Position numbers and translations under genes: made by a program | Notes under the pieces: generated by a model | Database searches by the model: none | Seen by the model: only the letters and a program-made list of their open reading frames with translations | Told to the model about the DNA's origin: nothing | Origin: JAWPMV01 sp038527215 | GTDB taxonomy: Bacteria > Bacteroidota > Bacteroidia > J057 | DNA: 22,705 nucleotides | Assembly: GCA_038527215.1 (NCBI GenBank) | Contig: JBCBGC010000137.1 | Coordinates: forward strand, 1 to 22,705 | Direction: 5' to 3' | Shown here: positions 8,844-16,615 of the stretch, piece by piece | Layout of the letters: every line of letters starts with the position of its first letter | Numbering within the stretch: the stretch's first letter is position 1

Positions 8844-9629
8844 ATGTTGACACTCATCCGCATTGAATGGCGAAAACTTAAATCTTTCCGGGCCTTTTGG
8901 ATTTTATGGGGCTTATTTTTCCTCGTTTACGGAGGTATGATTTATACCATTAACGGCGAATCTTTTCAGGTCGGCCCTGCCAACACCAGCGCTGTAAGTA
9001 TGGGATTGATGAGCTTTCCCAAGGTTTATCAGCTCTGTTCCTGGTTAGTCCGTTGGATGCTGATCATTCCCGGGATCCTGATGGTCATCAATTTGAGCAA
9101 CGAATACAATTATCGTATGCTCCGTCAATCCGTCATCAACGGTATGGGGCGCTGGGAGTTTCTGGGCTCTAAGATTTTCCTGGTTCTCTTCCTCAGCTTT
9201 TCTGTGGCGCTGGGCGTAGGCATTGCTAGCCTGACGACCGGCTTTTTGAACGGAGGCTTAGAGGATGACCAAAGCCTGACCGAGAACATGAATCTTTTAG
9301 TGGGTGTTTTTTTACAAGCCTGCTTTTACCTTTCCCTGGCTTCCCTGATCACGGTCATGATCAAAAGGTCTGGCATTGCCATCGGGGTTCTGTTTCTCTA
9401 TACCTTCGTCCTGGAAAACATCCTTTTGCCTCGCATCAACGATGATTGGCAGACTTACGTCTTGCCATACGAGAATGCGCTGAGCCTGGTACAGAATCCT
9501 TTTGCCACCTTCCTCCCGGGTCTGTTCAGTGTCCCCAGCATGCAATGGGACCATATTGGGTTGACGGTGCTGTACACGGCCTTGTGCTGGTGGGGCATTT
9601 ATGGCTTAATCAGTCGAAAAGACTTATAG
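8844..9629 (+). CDS. ABC-2 type transporter permease
   Basis: A 261-residue integral membrane protein with about six hydrophobic segments: near residues 17-36, 66-84, 107-130, 148-172, 177-190 and a last one near 235-255. The N-terminal LIRIEWRKLKSFRAFW and the cytoplasmic-loop motif NEYNYRMLRQSVINGMGR are typical of ABC-2 permeases that partner NatA/BcrA-like ATPases, where this loop couples to the ATPase. It is the second gene of a two-gene unit with the preceding ATPase. There is one permease gene only, with no GldG-like partner, so I do not call it a GldFG system. A hairpin terminator follows about 107 bp after the stop. Confidence 0.88.
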   Translation: MLTLIRIEWRKLKSFRAFWILWGLFFLVYGGMIYTINGESFQVGPANTSAVSMGLMSFPKVYQLCSWLVRWMLIIPGILMVINLSNEYNYRMLRQSVINGMGRWEFLGSKIFLVLFLSFSVALGVGIASLTTGFLNGGLEDDQSLTENMNLLVGVFLQACFYLSLASLITVMIKRSGIAIGVLFLYTFVLENILLPRINDDWQTYVLPYENALSLVQNPFATFLPGLFSVPSMQWDHIGLTVLYTALCWWGIYGLISRKDL

Positions 9630-9735
9630 CCAAGTTGATATTGCTGTTTCCGGGACTATTTCCCTTCATTTATTACACAGCTCTCCAGAAAGTTTCTTTT
9701 CCCAAAAAATCACCCTTACTTTAAGATGAAATGAA

Positions 9736-9764
9736 AGGGGTACGGGCGTCTACGCCTTACCCCT
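9736..9764 (+). terminator. hairpin terminator after the ABC genes, next to the kinase start
   Basis: The outer stem AGGGGTA/TACCCCT (9736-9742 with 9758-9764) and inner stem GGCG/CGCC (9745-9748 with 9753-9756, TCTA loop) are separated by a small internal loop. The sequence after it is GTTTTGTT, a short T-rich tract. It is well placed to end the ABC transcript. It lies only 27 bp before the preferred kinase start, and 3 bp before the alternative TTG at 9768, so it could also act in the kinase leader. Confidence 0.7.
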
Positions 9765-9791
9765 GTTTTGTTACTGAACAATGCCCACATA

Positions 9792-11780
9792 TTGAAATCG
9801 GCTTTTTGGCATCTGATCATTGGGGTTTGTTGCTTTTCTACAACCTTGGCCAACAAGGTAGACAGCTTACAGACGGTTTTGGCTAGCCTGGATCCTTCCT
9901 CCAGGCTGGAAGCTATGGTATTGCATCAGGAAATAGGTGCGGAGTGCTTCCGCCAATTTGATTATGCCAATGCCCTGACCCATTATAAGCAAGGACTTAC
10001 CCTGGCGCGAGAGCTAGCCGACGAGACTGCCCAATATGACTTTCTGAATCTTAGCGGCCGCACCTATTTTTGGATGGATAACTATCCAGCAGCCATGGAT
10101 TTTTATCGTCAGGCCAAAAAGCTGGAGGAAGATTATGCCATTTCCCCCCGTCTCCAGATCAACAACCTGTCCTGGATTGCTGAAGTCTACATCAGCATGG
10201 GGAATTATCCCCTGGCGCTGGAATATCAGCTTCAGGCCCTGCAGATCGCAGAACGGCAAGAAGATCAGCCCTCCATCGCCTCCGCTTACGACAATATTGG
10301 CAACATCTATTTCCGGCAGGGGAGAATGGAAGAAGCCCGCAAAAACCTGGAACTGGCCCTGCCTATCTACCGCAGTACCCAACGACAGGTAAACGTATAC
10401 AATACCCTGGCCGCCCTTACCTCAGTCAGAGCAGAAACCGGAGATTATGCCCGGGCGAAAATCGCGGCCCGAGAATCATTGGAGATAGCAGAAACCATCG
10501 GCTATACCTATGGCATTGCCTTCTCCACCGGGATGCTGGGCGTCGTGGCGCAGAAGGAAGGTAAGGGAGCGGCAGCTGTCACCTTCCTCAGTGAGGCCAT
10601 CCAACGGTTTCGGGAAGATGGCGTAGCTTATGAAGCCGCGGATTTCGGGCTCCAACTGGCAAAATTATACAACCAGCGGGGGCAGCTGGCGGAAGCCCAA
10701 ACCCAACTGGATTCAATTCTTAAGGTGGCGCTGGCAATCCAAGCCCGGCCTTTGTTGAGTGAAGCCTATTCACTCCTTGCCCGCAACGCCGCCCAACTGA
10801 AGCAATACCAAGCTGCCTACGATTACCTCAGCCTTCATGCCGAGCAGCAGGATAGCTTGCTGAACCAGGAAATCATCCGGCAAACCACCAACCTGGAACG
10901 AGATTACGCCATCCAGCGACAAAAGCGGGCTAATCAGGAATTAAAAGCTGAATCTGAAGCCGCCCGAAACCGCATCATTCTCATTGGCTCCCTGCTTGGC
11001 TTAGCATTATTATTGCTGCTGGCTTCTACCCTTTACTTTCGCTATCGGTCCCAGGAGAAATCAGCCATGCTTCTTTCTAAAAAGAATGAGGAAATTGCTG
11101 TACAAAACGATAAGCTCGCCAATTCCAATGCAGAGCTCCGTCAGATGACGGACTTAGCGGCCAATGACCTGAAAACGCCTTTGCAGAAAATGCAGAGCAT
11201 CCTTTATCATTTGCAAAGCCATCCCCTGGAATTCGAGGACCGACTCAGTGAGTTCCAAAACGAGTTGGACCAATTAGATGATTTACTGGCAGGTATCTCT
11301 ATCTATTCGGTGGTGGGAGAAAATGATGATGAGCGCGTATCGGTGGATTTGCGCGAAGTGGTCGGAACCGCCATGAGCCAGCTTCCCAAAGAGCTACCTT
11401 TGCAAATGGCCAAAATCGAGGTAGATAACCTGCCCGTGGTCCAGGCCTATCAACGGCAAATCACCCAATTGTTCACCCACCTTTTGACCAATGCCCTGAA
11501 GTTCCGTAAACCCGGCACTACCGCCCAGGTACGAATCTCAGGCAAGGCCTATCCCGACTATGACCTCATCACGGTGGAAGACAAAGGCCAGGGCATACCA
11601 GAAGAAGCGCAATCCGAAGTGTTCCGCCTGTTCTATCGCCTGGAAAGAGACGAATCCATCACCGGAACCGGCATTGGCCTGGCCATAGCCAAGAAGGTAG
11701 TCGAACAGCATGAAGGAAAAATATGGCTCAGCTCCGAAAACGGAGAGGGTTGTACCGTTTCTTTTACCCTGCCCCGCTAG
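9792..11780 (+). CDS. TPR sensor histidine kinase-like protein with Asn in place of the phospho-acceptor His
   Basis: About 662 residues. No ATG lies near the 5' end. I prefer the TTG at 9792, which gives a compact signal peptide (MKSAFWHLIIGVCCFSTTLA); the TTG at 9768 is the alternative. TPR repeats span about 40-360 (periplasmic), followed by a coiled linker, a membrane helix at about 396-417, and another coiled segment. The dimerisation helix reads LAANDLKTPLQKM, where HisKA proteins have SHDLRTPL. The His position is Asn458 (codon AAT at 11163-11165) and no nearby His can replace it. The HATPase domain looks complete: N box with Asn567 (LLTNALKF), DKGQGIP, FRLFYRL, and GTGIGLAIAKKVVEQHEGKIW. 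It may therefore bind ATP but cannot autophosphorylate in the usual way. No response regulator is adjacent; moaC follows. Confidence 0.85.
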   Translation: MKSAFWHLIIGVCCFSTTLANKVDSLQTVLASLDPSSRLEAMVLHQEIGAECFRQFDYANALTHYKQGLTLARELADETAQYDFLNLSGRTYFWMDNYPAAMDFYRQAKKLEEDYAISPRLQINNLSWIAEVYISMGNYPLALEYQLQALQIAERQEDQPSIASAYDNIGNIYFRQGRMEEARKNLELALPIYRSTQRQVNVYNTLAALTSVRAETGDYARAKIAARESLEIAETIGYTYGIAFSTGMLGVVAQKEGKGAAAVTFLSEAIQRFREDGVAYEAADFGLQLAKLYNQRGQLAEAQTQLDSILKVALAIQARPLLSEAYSLLARNAAQLKQYQAAYDYLSLHAEQQDSLLNQEIIRQTTNLERDYAIQRQKRANQELKAESEAARNRIILIGSLLGLALLLLLASTLYFRYRSQEKSAMLLSKKNEEIAVQNDKLANSNAELRQMTDLAANDLKTPLQKMQSILYHLQSHPLEFEDRLSEFQNELDQLDDLLAGISIYSVVGENDDERVSVDLREVVGTAMSQLPKELPLQMAKIEVDNLPVVQAYQRQITQLFTHLLTNALKFRKPGTTAQVRISGKAYPDYDLITVEDKGQGIPEEAQSEVFRLFYRLERDESITGTGIGLAIAKKVVEQHEGKIWLSSENGEGCTVSFTLPR

Positions 11781-11811
11781 TTCACAAGCCAACAATTCAG
11801 GGCTTTCTTCC

Positions 11812-11819
11812 TACCTTTG
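11812..11819 (+). promoter_or_regulatory. Bacteroidota-type -7 promoter element upstream of moaC
   Basis: TACCTTTG is an exact match to the TAnnTTTG -7 consensus of the Bacteroidota primary sigma factor. It lies 37 bp before the moaC ATG, which predicts a leader of about 30 nt. No clear TTG or TTTG -33 element stands at the expected distance upstream, so support rests on the -7 box and position. It suggests that moaC-mobA has its own promoter rather than only reading through from the kinase gene, whose stop is 31 bp upstream of the box. Confidence 0.5.
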
Positions 11820-11856
11820 GCATGCAGAGGCGATAGCCGTTAATTTTGATCCCAAT

Positions 11857-12345
11857 ATGTCTTCTGAAGAAAACTTTACCCACCTGGACCCTGAGGGCAA
11901 CCCTCAAATGGTGGATGTAGGCCATAAAGCCATTACCGAGCGCCTGGCCACGGCGCGTAGCCTGGTGGTGCTTCCCCCGGAAGTACTGAAGCATTTTTCC
12001 GGCCAGGACATCCACACCAAAAAAGGGCCGGTCTTTCATACGGCCCGATTGGCGGGCACCATGGCCGCCAAGAAGACCTGGGACCTCATCCCTTTATGTC
12101 ATCCCCTGCTCCTCAGTTCCGTCAAGTTCCAGATCGGCATGATGGAAGGGCGGGAAAATACGGTCGAGATTCTTTGCACCGTCAAGGTATCCGGCAAAAC
12201 CGGGGTAGAAATGGAAGCCTTGACCGGGGCGAGCGTGGCCGCGCTGACCATTTATGACATGTGCAAAGCTTTTACCCACGATATCGAAATCCAGGAAACC
12301 AAACTGATAGCCAAGAGCGGAGGCAAAAGAGACTTTCAACGCTAG
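11857..12345 (+). CDS. moaC: cyclic pyranopterin monophosphate synthase MoaC
   Basis: A 162-residue protein of normal MoaC length. MoaC converts 3',8-cyclo-7,8-dihydro-GTP, the MoaA product, to cyclic pyranopterin monophosphate in molybdenum cofactor synthesis, in the cytoplasm. Family motifs are present: MVDVGHK, KKGPVFHTARLAGTMAAK, LIPLCHPL, GVEMEALTGASVAALTIYDMCK. Lys56, His82, Asp134 and Lys137 correspond to active-site residues of E. coli MoaC (Lys51, His77, Asp128, Lys131). The frame is open upstream into the kinase gene, but homology starts at this ATG, just before MVDVGHK. It forms an operon with mobA, 5 bp downstream. No moaA, moaE or moeA is in the window. Confidence 0.96.
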   Translation: MSSEENFTHLDPEGNPQMVDVGHKAITERLATARSLVVLPPEVLKHFSGQDIHTKKGPVFHTARLAGTMAAKKTWDLIPLCHPLLLSSVKFQIGMMEGRENTVEILCTVKVSGKTGVEMEALTGASVAALTIYDMCKAFTHDIEIQETKLIAKSGGKRDFQR

Positions 12346-12350
12346 GGATC

Positions 12351-12932
12351 ATGGAGGAGCTGTATGGGCTGGTACTGGCAGGAGGCTTTAGCAAACGTAT
12401 GGGCCGCGACAAAGGCTCCCTCATGTTTCAAGGAAAAAGCCTAGCCCAACGAGCCATCGACACCTTACGAGCAGCCGGCATCTCCCCGGTCTGGCTTTCC
12501 CTTCGACCCGGGCAAGCCCTCCCCTGCCCTCATCCGAAGGTCCTGCGAGATGCGTATCCGTCATGCGGTCCTATGGGGGCTATTGCTACCTTTTTTGAGC
12601 ACTTTCCTGATAAGGCGTGTTTGGTGCTCGCCTGTGATATGCCCCTGATTGGGATAGAAGAGGTAGAATTATTGGTAAAAAAAAGGCAGGACCCTGCCGC
12701 TGTGGTTTGCTTTCAATCCCCTGAGGCTTCCCGACTGGAACCCTTATGTGCAGTCTGGGAGTCTGTAACCTATGCACCCATCACCCAATACATCCAGCTT
12801 CAACAGCTATCCTTGCAGCGCTTTTTGCAAGCCCAGCCGATCATCAGCCTTCAGGCTCCCCATCCAGAGCGACTGGCCAACCTAAACGACCCGGAAACCC
12901 TGGCCCGCCTAAAAAATCAGGAACAAGGCTGA
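12351..12932 (+). CDS. mobA: molybdenum cofactor guanylyltransferase MobA-like
   Basis: A 193-residue nucleotidyltransferase that transfers GMP from GTP to molybdopterin cofactor. The signature LAGGFSKRMGRDKG lies at residues 9-22, with the nucleotide-binding Lys21. Asp96 in LACDMPLI is the expected metal ligand. RLEPLCAVW and the end motif ANLNDPETL are also family-typical. I start at the ATG at 12351, 5 bp after moaC, because the signature begins at once; an open frame extends 30 codons upstream inside moaC without homology. The 3' end overlaps the convergent TSUP gene by 24 bp. Related transferases (MocA, which uses CTP) share the fold, so nucleotide choice is inferred. Confidence 0.92.
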   Translation: MEELYGLVLAGGFSKRMGRDKGSLMFQGKSLAQRAIDTLRAAGISPVWLSLRPGQALPCPHPKVLRDAYPSCGPMGAIATFFEHFPDKACLVLACDMPLIGIEEVELLVKKRQDPAAVVCFQSPEASRLEPLCAVWESVTYAPITQYIQLQQLSLQRFLQAQPIISLQAPHPERLANLNDPETLARLKNQEQG

Positions 12933-13664
12933 CAGAATGGTAACCCCAATCACAAATCGGCGATACCATTTTTCCGAAATCTTCTTAACAATCCAATAAC
13001 CCAGGAAAGCCCCAGCCGCAATGCCCGGCAATAAGGCCAGATCGAGGCTAAGGGTACGCCAACTAATCGTCTCCCAGATCCAAATATGAGACGGAAGTTT
13101 GGACAGGTTAACCGTCAGGAAAAATACCGCGATGGTTCCGATATAATCGTTTTTAGGGAGGCGCATCGCCAGGAAATAAACTGCGATCACCGCTCCGGCA
13201 GCATTGCCCACCATGGTAGAAAAACCCCCAATCAGTCCCACCAGCATAGGTAAGCCCGGAAAATTGGGTACTTCTTTATCTCCTCGTATTTCCATCCACA
13301 GCATGACGCCAATCCCAAAGAGGATTACCACACCCATGATGGATTTGAATAAAGCATCAGAAATGCTCTCCCCCAACCAGGTGCCCAACCCAATCCCTAC
13401 CAGCGCCCAGGGCAGCAAGCGAAAGATATAATGCCATTGCACGGTACGTCGGTAAAAAGTCACCCCAAATACATCGGCCATCAACAGAATGGGCAGCAAG
13501 ATGCCGGTAGAAGATTTCCCGCCAAATATCCAGGCCAGCATGATCACTACCAGGCTGTAAATCCCGGCCACACCGGTTTTTGCCATGCCTACGATCATCG
13601 CACATACGAACAACAACCCCCACTGCCAGGGGAGCAATTCAAAGCTGAGCAGGTGTTCCCACAT
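12909..13664 (-). CDS. TSUP family membrane protein (sulfite exporter TauE/SafE-like)
   Basis: A 251-residue polytopic membrane protein with about seven to eight hydrophobic helices. Two related halves carry the family signatures: GMAKTGVAG near residue 26 and GGFSTMVGNAAGAV near 146. TSUP proteins move sulfur oxyanions or organic acids across the inner membrane; the substrate here is not determined. It is the second gene of a minus-strand pair, starting 8 bp after the HD phosphohydrolase stop, so the two are probably co-transcribed. Its last seven codons and stop overlap mobA on the other strand. A link to sulfite and Moco enzymes is only suggested by position. Confidence 0.9.
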   Translation of the reverse strand: MWEHLLSFELLPWQWGLLFVCAMIVGMAKTGVAGIYSLVVIMLAWIFGGKSSTGILLPILLMADVFGVTFYRRTVQWHYIFRLLPWALVGIGLGTWLGESISDALFKSIMGVVILFGIGVMLWMEIRGDKEVPNFPGLPMLVGLIGGFSTMVGNAAGAVIAVYFLAMRLPKNDYIGTIAVFFLTVNLSKLPSHIWIWETISWRTLSLDLALLPGIAAGAFLGYWIVKKISEKWYRRFVIGVTILSALFLIF

Positions 13665-13672
13665 ACAGGTGA

Positions 13673-14953
13673 TTAATTTTCGTCCGGAGCATAGCCTTCG
13701 GGAAAACAGGCATAGTATTTCACCACCGAGGTGGCCAGGGCATGTACGTTCCGAATATCAGAAGCTTCTGCCAGGTCGGTGAGCTTCCCGGATTTATAAT
13801 AAATGTTGATGGGCTCATTGCTGTTTTCCAGGTAGGCCTGGTTGGTAACCTTACCGGTAAAGAAAAAGTATTCGGCTTCTTCTTCATTGAGGTTTTTGGC
13901 GGCTTGGTAAGCCGCTTTTTTCTCGGCGATCAGGGCTTCGGAAAAAGGCGCTTCCGAGATTCGGATTTTTAAGAGATTCCGGCTGAGCAGGCGCTGACAG
14001 AGTTCGGATAGGACTTTATCCGCTTCAAATTGCCATTTCTTGACCGCAAATTCTATGTCATTGTCATCCAGCTGTATATATCGCTCGATTACTTCCTTGC
14101 TGATATCCTCATGGTCTACCTGATGCTCAAAGAAAAAGCGGAGGTTTTCGTCCATAAAGGGAGGCTTCCCTTGCTCATACAGGGCTCTGACGCGCTTCAG
14201 AATATGCACCAGCATATGCTCGGCCGCCATCGCGGCTTTGTGTAAGTAAACCTGCCAGTACATCAGGCGGCGAGAGACCACAAATTTTTCCAGGGAATAA
14301 ATCCCCTTATCCTCACACACCAACTCCTCGTTGAACACATTCAGGATTTTGATGATGCGGTCTACGCCGATCATGCCTTCTACCACCCCGGTAAAGAAAC
14401 TGTCCCGTACCAGATAATCCATGCGATCCATGTCCAACTGACTGGAAACCAACTGGTGCAGAAAGGGACGGTGATAATTTCCTTCGAAAATGTCGATGGC
14501 CAGGCTCAGCTTATTCTTAAACTGTTTGTTGAGATAGCGCATCATGGCCAGGCTCAGTCGCTCATGGTGCAGCCCGGGAATAATCACGTGTTCCAGGGCG
14601 TGGGAAAAAGGACCATGGCCGACATCATGCATAAGAATGGCGATCAGTGCCGCCTTGTATTCTTTTTTCGAAATCTCAACCTTTTTTCTTTTAAGGACAT
14701 CCAGGGCTTGCCGCATCAAATGCATGGCTCCGAGGGCATGATTGAAGCGGGTATGCACCGCCCCCGGATAAACCAGGGTACTGAGTCCCAATTGTTTAAT
14801 GCGTCTGAGACGTTGAAAAACGGGCGTATCGATCAGATCAAGTATGATGCCCCGAGGTAGCTCAATAAATCCATGCACTGGATCATTGATGATTTTGGAG
14901 AGTTTTGGACTTTTTTCCAACGAATCGATAGGTTTTATGGCCTGAAAATACAT
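13673..14953 (-). CDS. HD domain phosphohydrolase (SAMHD1/dNTPase-like)
   Basis: A 426-residue cytoplasmic enzyme. The metal ligands of the HD fold are in place: His72 in HTRFNHALG, His109-Asp110 in LMHDVGHGPFSHALE, and Asp174 in SSQLDMDRMDYL. The opening INDPVHGFIEL and FQRLRRIKQLG are characteristic of the branch that includes SAMHD1-like dNTP triphosphohydrolases. The C-terminal half is helical, then a smaller alpha/beta tail from about 340. Substrate is likely a (d)NTP, inferred from family. In many Bacteroidota a gene of this type lies near porX, tsaE and an Ald-family gene (recalled, not checked here). It is divergent from the vWA-like gene with a 96-bp gap. Confidence 0.92.
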   Translation of the reverse strand: MYFQAIKPIDSLEKSPKLSKIINDPVHGFIELPRGIILDLIDTPVFQRLRRIKQLGLSTLVYPGAVHTRFNHALGAMHLMRQALDVLKRKKVEISKKEYKAALIAILMHDVGHGPFSHALEHVIIPGLHHERLSLAMMRYLNKQFKNKLSLAIDIFEGNYHRPFLHQLVSSQLDMDRMDYLVRDSFFTGVVEGMIGVDRIIKILNVFNEELVCEDKGIYSLEKFVVSRRLMYWQVYLHKAAMAAEHMLVHILKRVRALYEQGKPPFMDENLRFFFEHQVDHEDISKEVIERYIQLDDNDIEFAVKKWQFEADKVLSELCQRLLSRNLLKIRISEAPFSEALIAEKKAAYQAAKNLNEEEAEYFFFTGKVTNQAYLENSNEPINIYYKSGKLTDLAEASDIRNVHALATSVVKYYACFPEGYAPDEN

Positions 14954-15049
14954 AAATAAACACTACCTTGCGGAGAAAGTTTCCTCGCTTTGTGGTAGGA
15001 AAAATGTTTCCCGTGTTCATCCTATAATTCCTGGACTCACCAACGCTCT

Positions 15050-16399
15050 ATGCAATCGATCCCCCGATGCTTCCTTGCTCTATGTGTATTGATTTATTCC
15101 AGCCTGGATCTGGCCCTGGTAGCCCAGGAAAGCACGGATATGGGATTAGATCAGACTTTCCCTTCAGGAACCTCGGTGATTGCAGATGATTTCCCGATCG
15201 TCTCCGTCCTGGTGCCTTTCACCAATGGGATGTTTCCGGACAGCAAGTTCTGGGAAGTCAAGGAAAATGATGAATTTGTGCCCATTCAGGAAGTAAACCC
15301 GGGCCTGCCTCATCATGCCCTGAATCTAGGCCTGGTCGTAGAGCATTCTACCCAGCTACTGGGAGAGGAATCAGCCGAAAACCTGGCCGATATCCAACAC
15401 GCCAGCGGAGCCTTTCTTCAATCTCTGCGCGTCAACCAGGATTCCATTTTGCTGGTGAGCTTTGGGGCAACCGTGGACCACCAAACCGAACTAACGGACC
15501 TCAGTTATAATATGCCGGTCCTGGAAATCATCCTCAATGGCCTGCAAGCAGAAGAAGGGGTAGCCTTTTACGATGCCTTACAGCAGGGCCTGGAGGGACT
15601 GGTCCCCCATGGCGGCCAAAAAGCGATCGTTGGCATCATTTCCGGAGAGGACGACCGCTCGGAAACCCCCTTTAGAACCCTCGCAGGTTCTGCCAAGGTC
15701 CTCAAGATTCCTTTCTACTTATTTGTCATTTCTGACCAGACTTATCCCAAGTTGGAAGACCTGGCGCATCAAAGTGGGGGCAGCCTTACCTACCTGGAAG
15801 AAGGGAGCCAATTGGAGCCCTATTTACTGGCTCTCAGCAAGCATCTGCAAAACGTATATGAAATCCGCTACCTCTCTAGTGATGAGCCTGACCGAGCCCG
15901 TAAATTGGACATTGCCTATCAAAAAAATCCGGACGCCCGCCTAAACTGGACCGCCCATTATAAATTTTCCGGACAAGGAGAAGGGACACCAGCCCTAGCG
16001 GCAAGTGAAGAAAGTGGGGGGAATCTCCGTTTGCCTCCCAAATCCTGGATCAACATTGCGATCGTAGTCTTGATGGCTTCCCTGGTTCTGGGGCTTTTTC
16101 TGCGGCGCTTGCGACGCCAAGGTCATGTTTCCAACCAAATCGTACCTGCCATCACCGAAGTAGATGAGAAAATCCGCCGGGGAAAGGTCAAAATTCAGAT
16201 GAACGTACCTCAGCCGCGCCACCCTGCCCGGGTTACGGTTACTACCATGAATGGCCGGCCTGTCAAGGATTATATTTTGTCGGGTAGAAAACGGAAGGCC
16301 AAACTAGATGTATCTGACCTGCCCGATGGGATTTACTTTCTCACCCTCGCCAATAAAGGCTTGAATTCCGAGCCCGTAGAGATGGTAATATCGACCTGA
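15050..16399 (+). CDS. vWA-like membrane protein with degenerate MIDAS and a T9SS-tail-like C-terminal domain
   Basis: A 449-residue protein. A signal peptide runs to about residue 26 (LALVAQ). Residues about 48-300 resemble VWFA-related domains in order of elements: LNLGLVVEHSTQ, ILLVSFG, EEGVAFYDAL, AIVGIISGEDDRS and GGSLTYL. The metal site is degenerate: DxSxS is replaced by Glu98-x-Ser100-x-Gln102, and the usual Thr of GGTxLYDA is Val171. A membrane helix lies at about 333-352, followed by RRLRRQ, which by the positive-inside rule puts the rest in the cytoplasm. The last 65 residues (VTTMNGRPVKDY, LDVSDLPDGIYFLTL, PVEMVIST) resemble a T9SS sorting-domain beta-sandwich. The role is unknown. 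TATAAT at 15023-15028 precedes it, but that is not the Bacteroidota consensus. Confidence 0.75.
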   Translation: MQSIPRCFLALCVLIYSSLDLALVAQESTDMGLDQTFPSGTSVIADDFPIVSVLVPFTNGMFPDSKFWEVKENDEFVPIQEVNPGLPHHALNLGLVVEHSTQLLGEESAENLADIQHASGAFLQSLRVNQDSILLVSFGATVDHQTELTDLSYNMPVLEIILNGLQAEEGVAFYDALQQGLEGLVPHGGQKAIVGIISGEDDRSETPFRTLAGSAKVLKIPFYLFVISDQTYPKLEDLAHQSGGSLTYLEEGSQLEPYLLALSKHLQNVYEIRYLSSDEPDRARKLDIAYQKNPDARLNWTAHYKFSGQGEGTPALAASEESGGNLRLPPKSWINIAIVVLMASLVLGLFLRRLRRQGHVSNQIVPAITEVDEKIRRGKVKIQMNVPQPRHPARVTVTTMNGRPVKDYILSGRKRKAKLDVSDLPDGIYFLTLANKGLNSEPVEMVIST

Positions 16400-16615
16400 T
16401 TTGCAGGAATCTCTTACACCCCTTAACTATCCTAGGAAAAAGCTCGTATATTTATTCGAAATCTTGAATTTCCTTCCTCAACCGCGTTGCCGCTGATTCA
16501 ACTTTACCTTGTCTGATAACATCTTATTCCTTGCCTGCCACTCGGGTGGTTTGAGGCGTATCTCGGCAACTGGATAAGCAGACAGGAAAGTAAGAATGAA
16601 TAGAAGCTAGCATTT

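Noticed and set aside
11710..11856. N-terminal extension of moaC into the kinase gene
   Set aside because: Those 49 codons lie in another frame of the kinase end and the linker, lack MoaC homology, and the ATG at 11857 gives the normal family length.
14456..14860. 134-codon open frame antisense to the HD gene
   Set aside because: The HD motifs are clear on the minus strand over the same bases; the antisense product shows no family features.
14963..14998. Imperfect dyad CTACC/GGTAG between the HD and vWA-like genes
   Set aside because: Only five outer pairs and a poorly paired interior; not enough to call an operator or hairpin.
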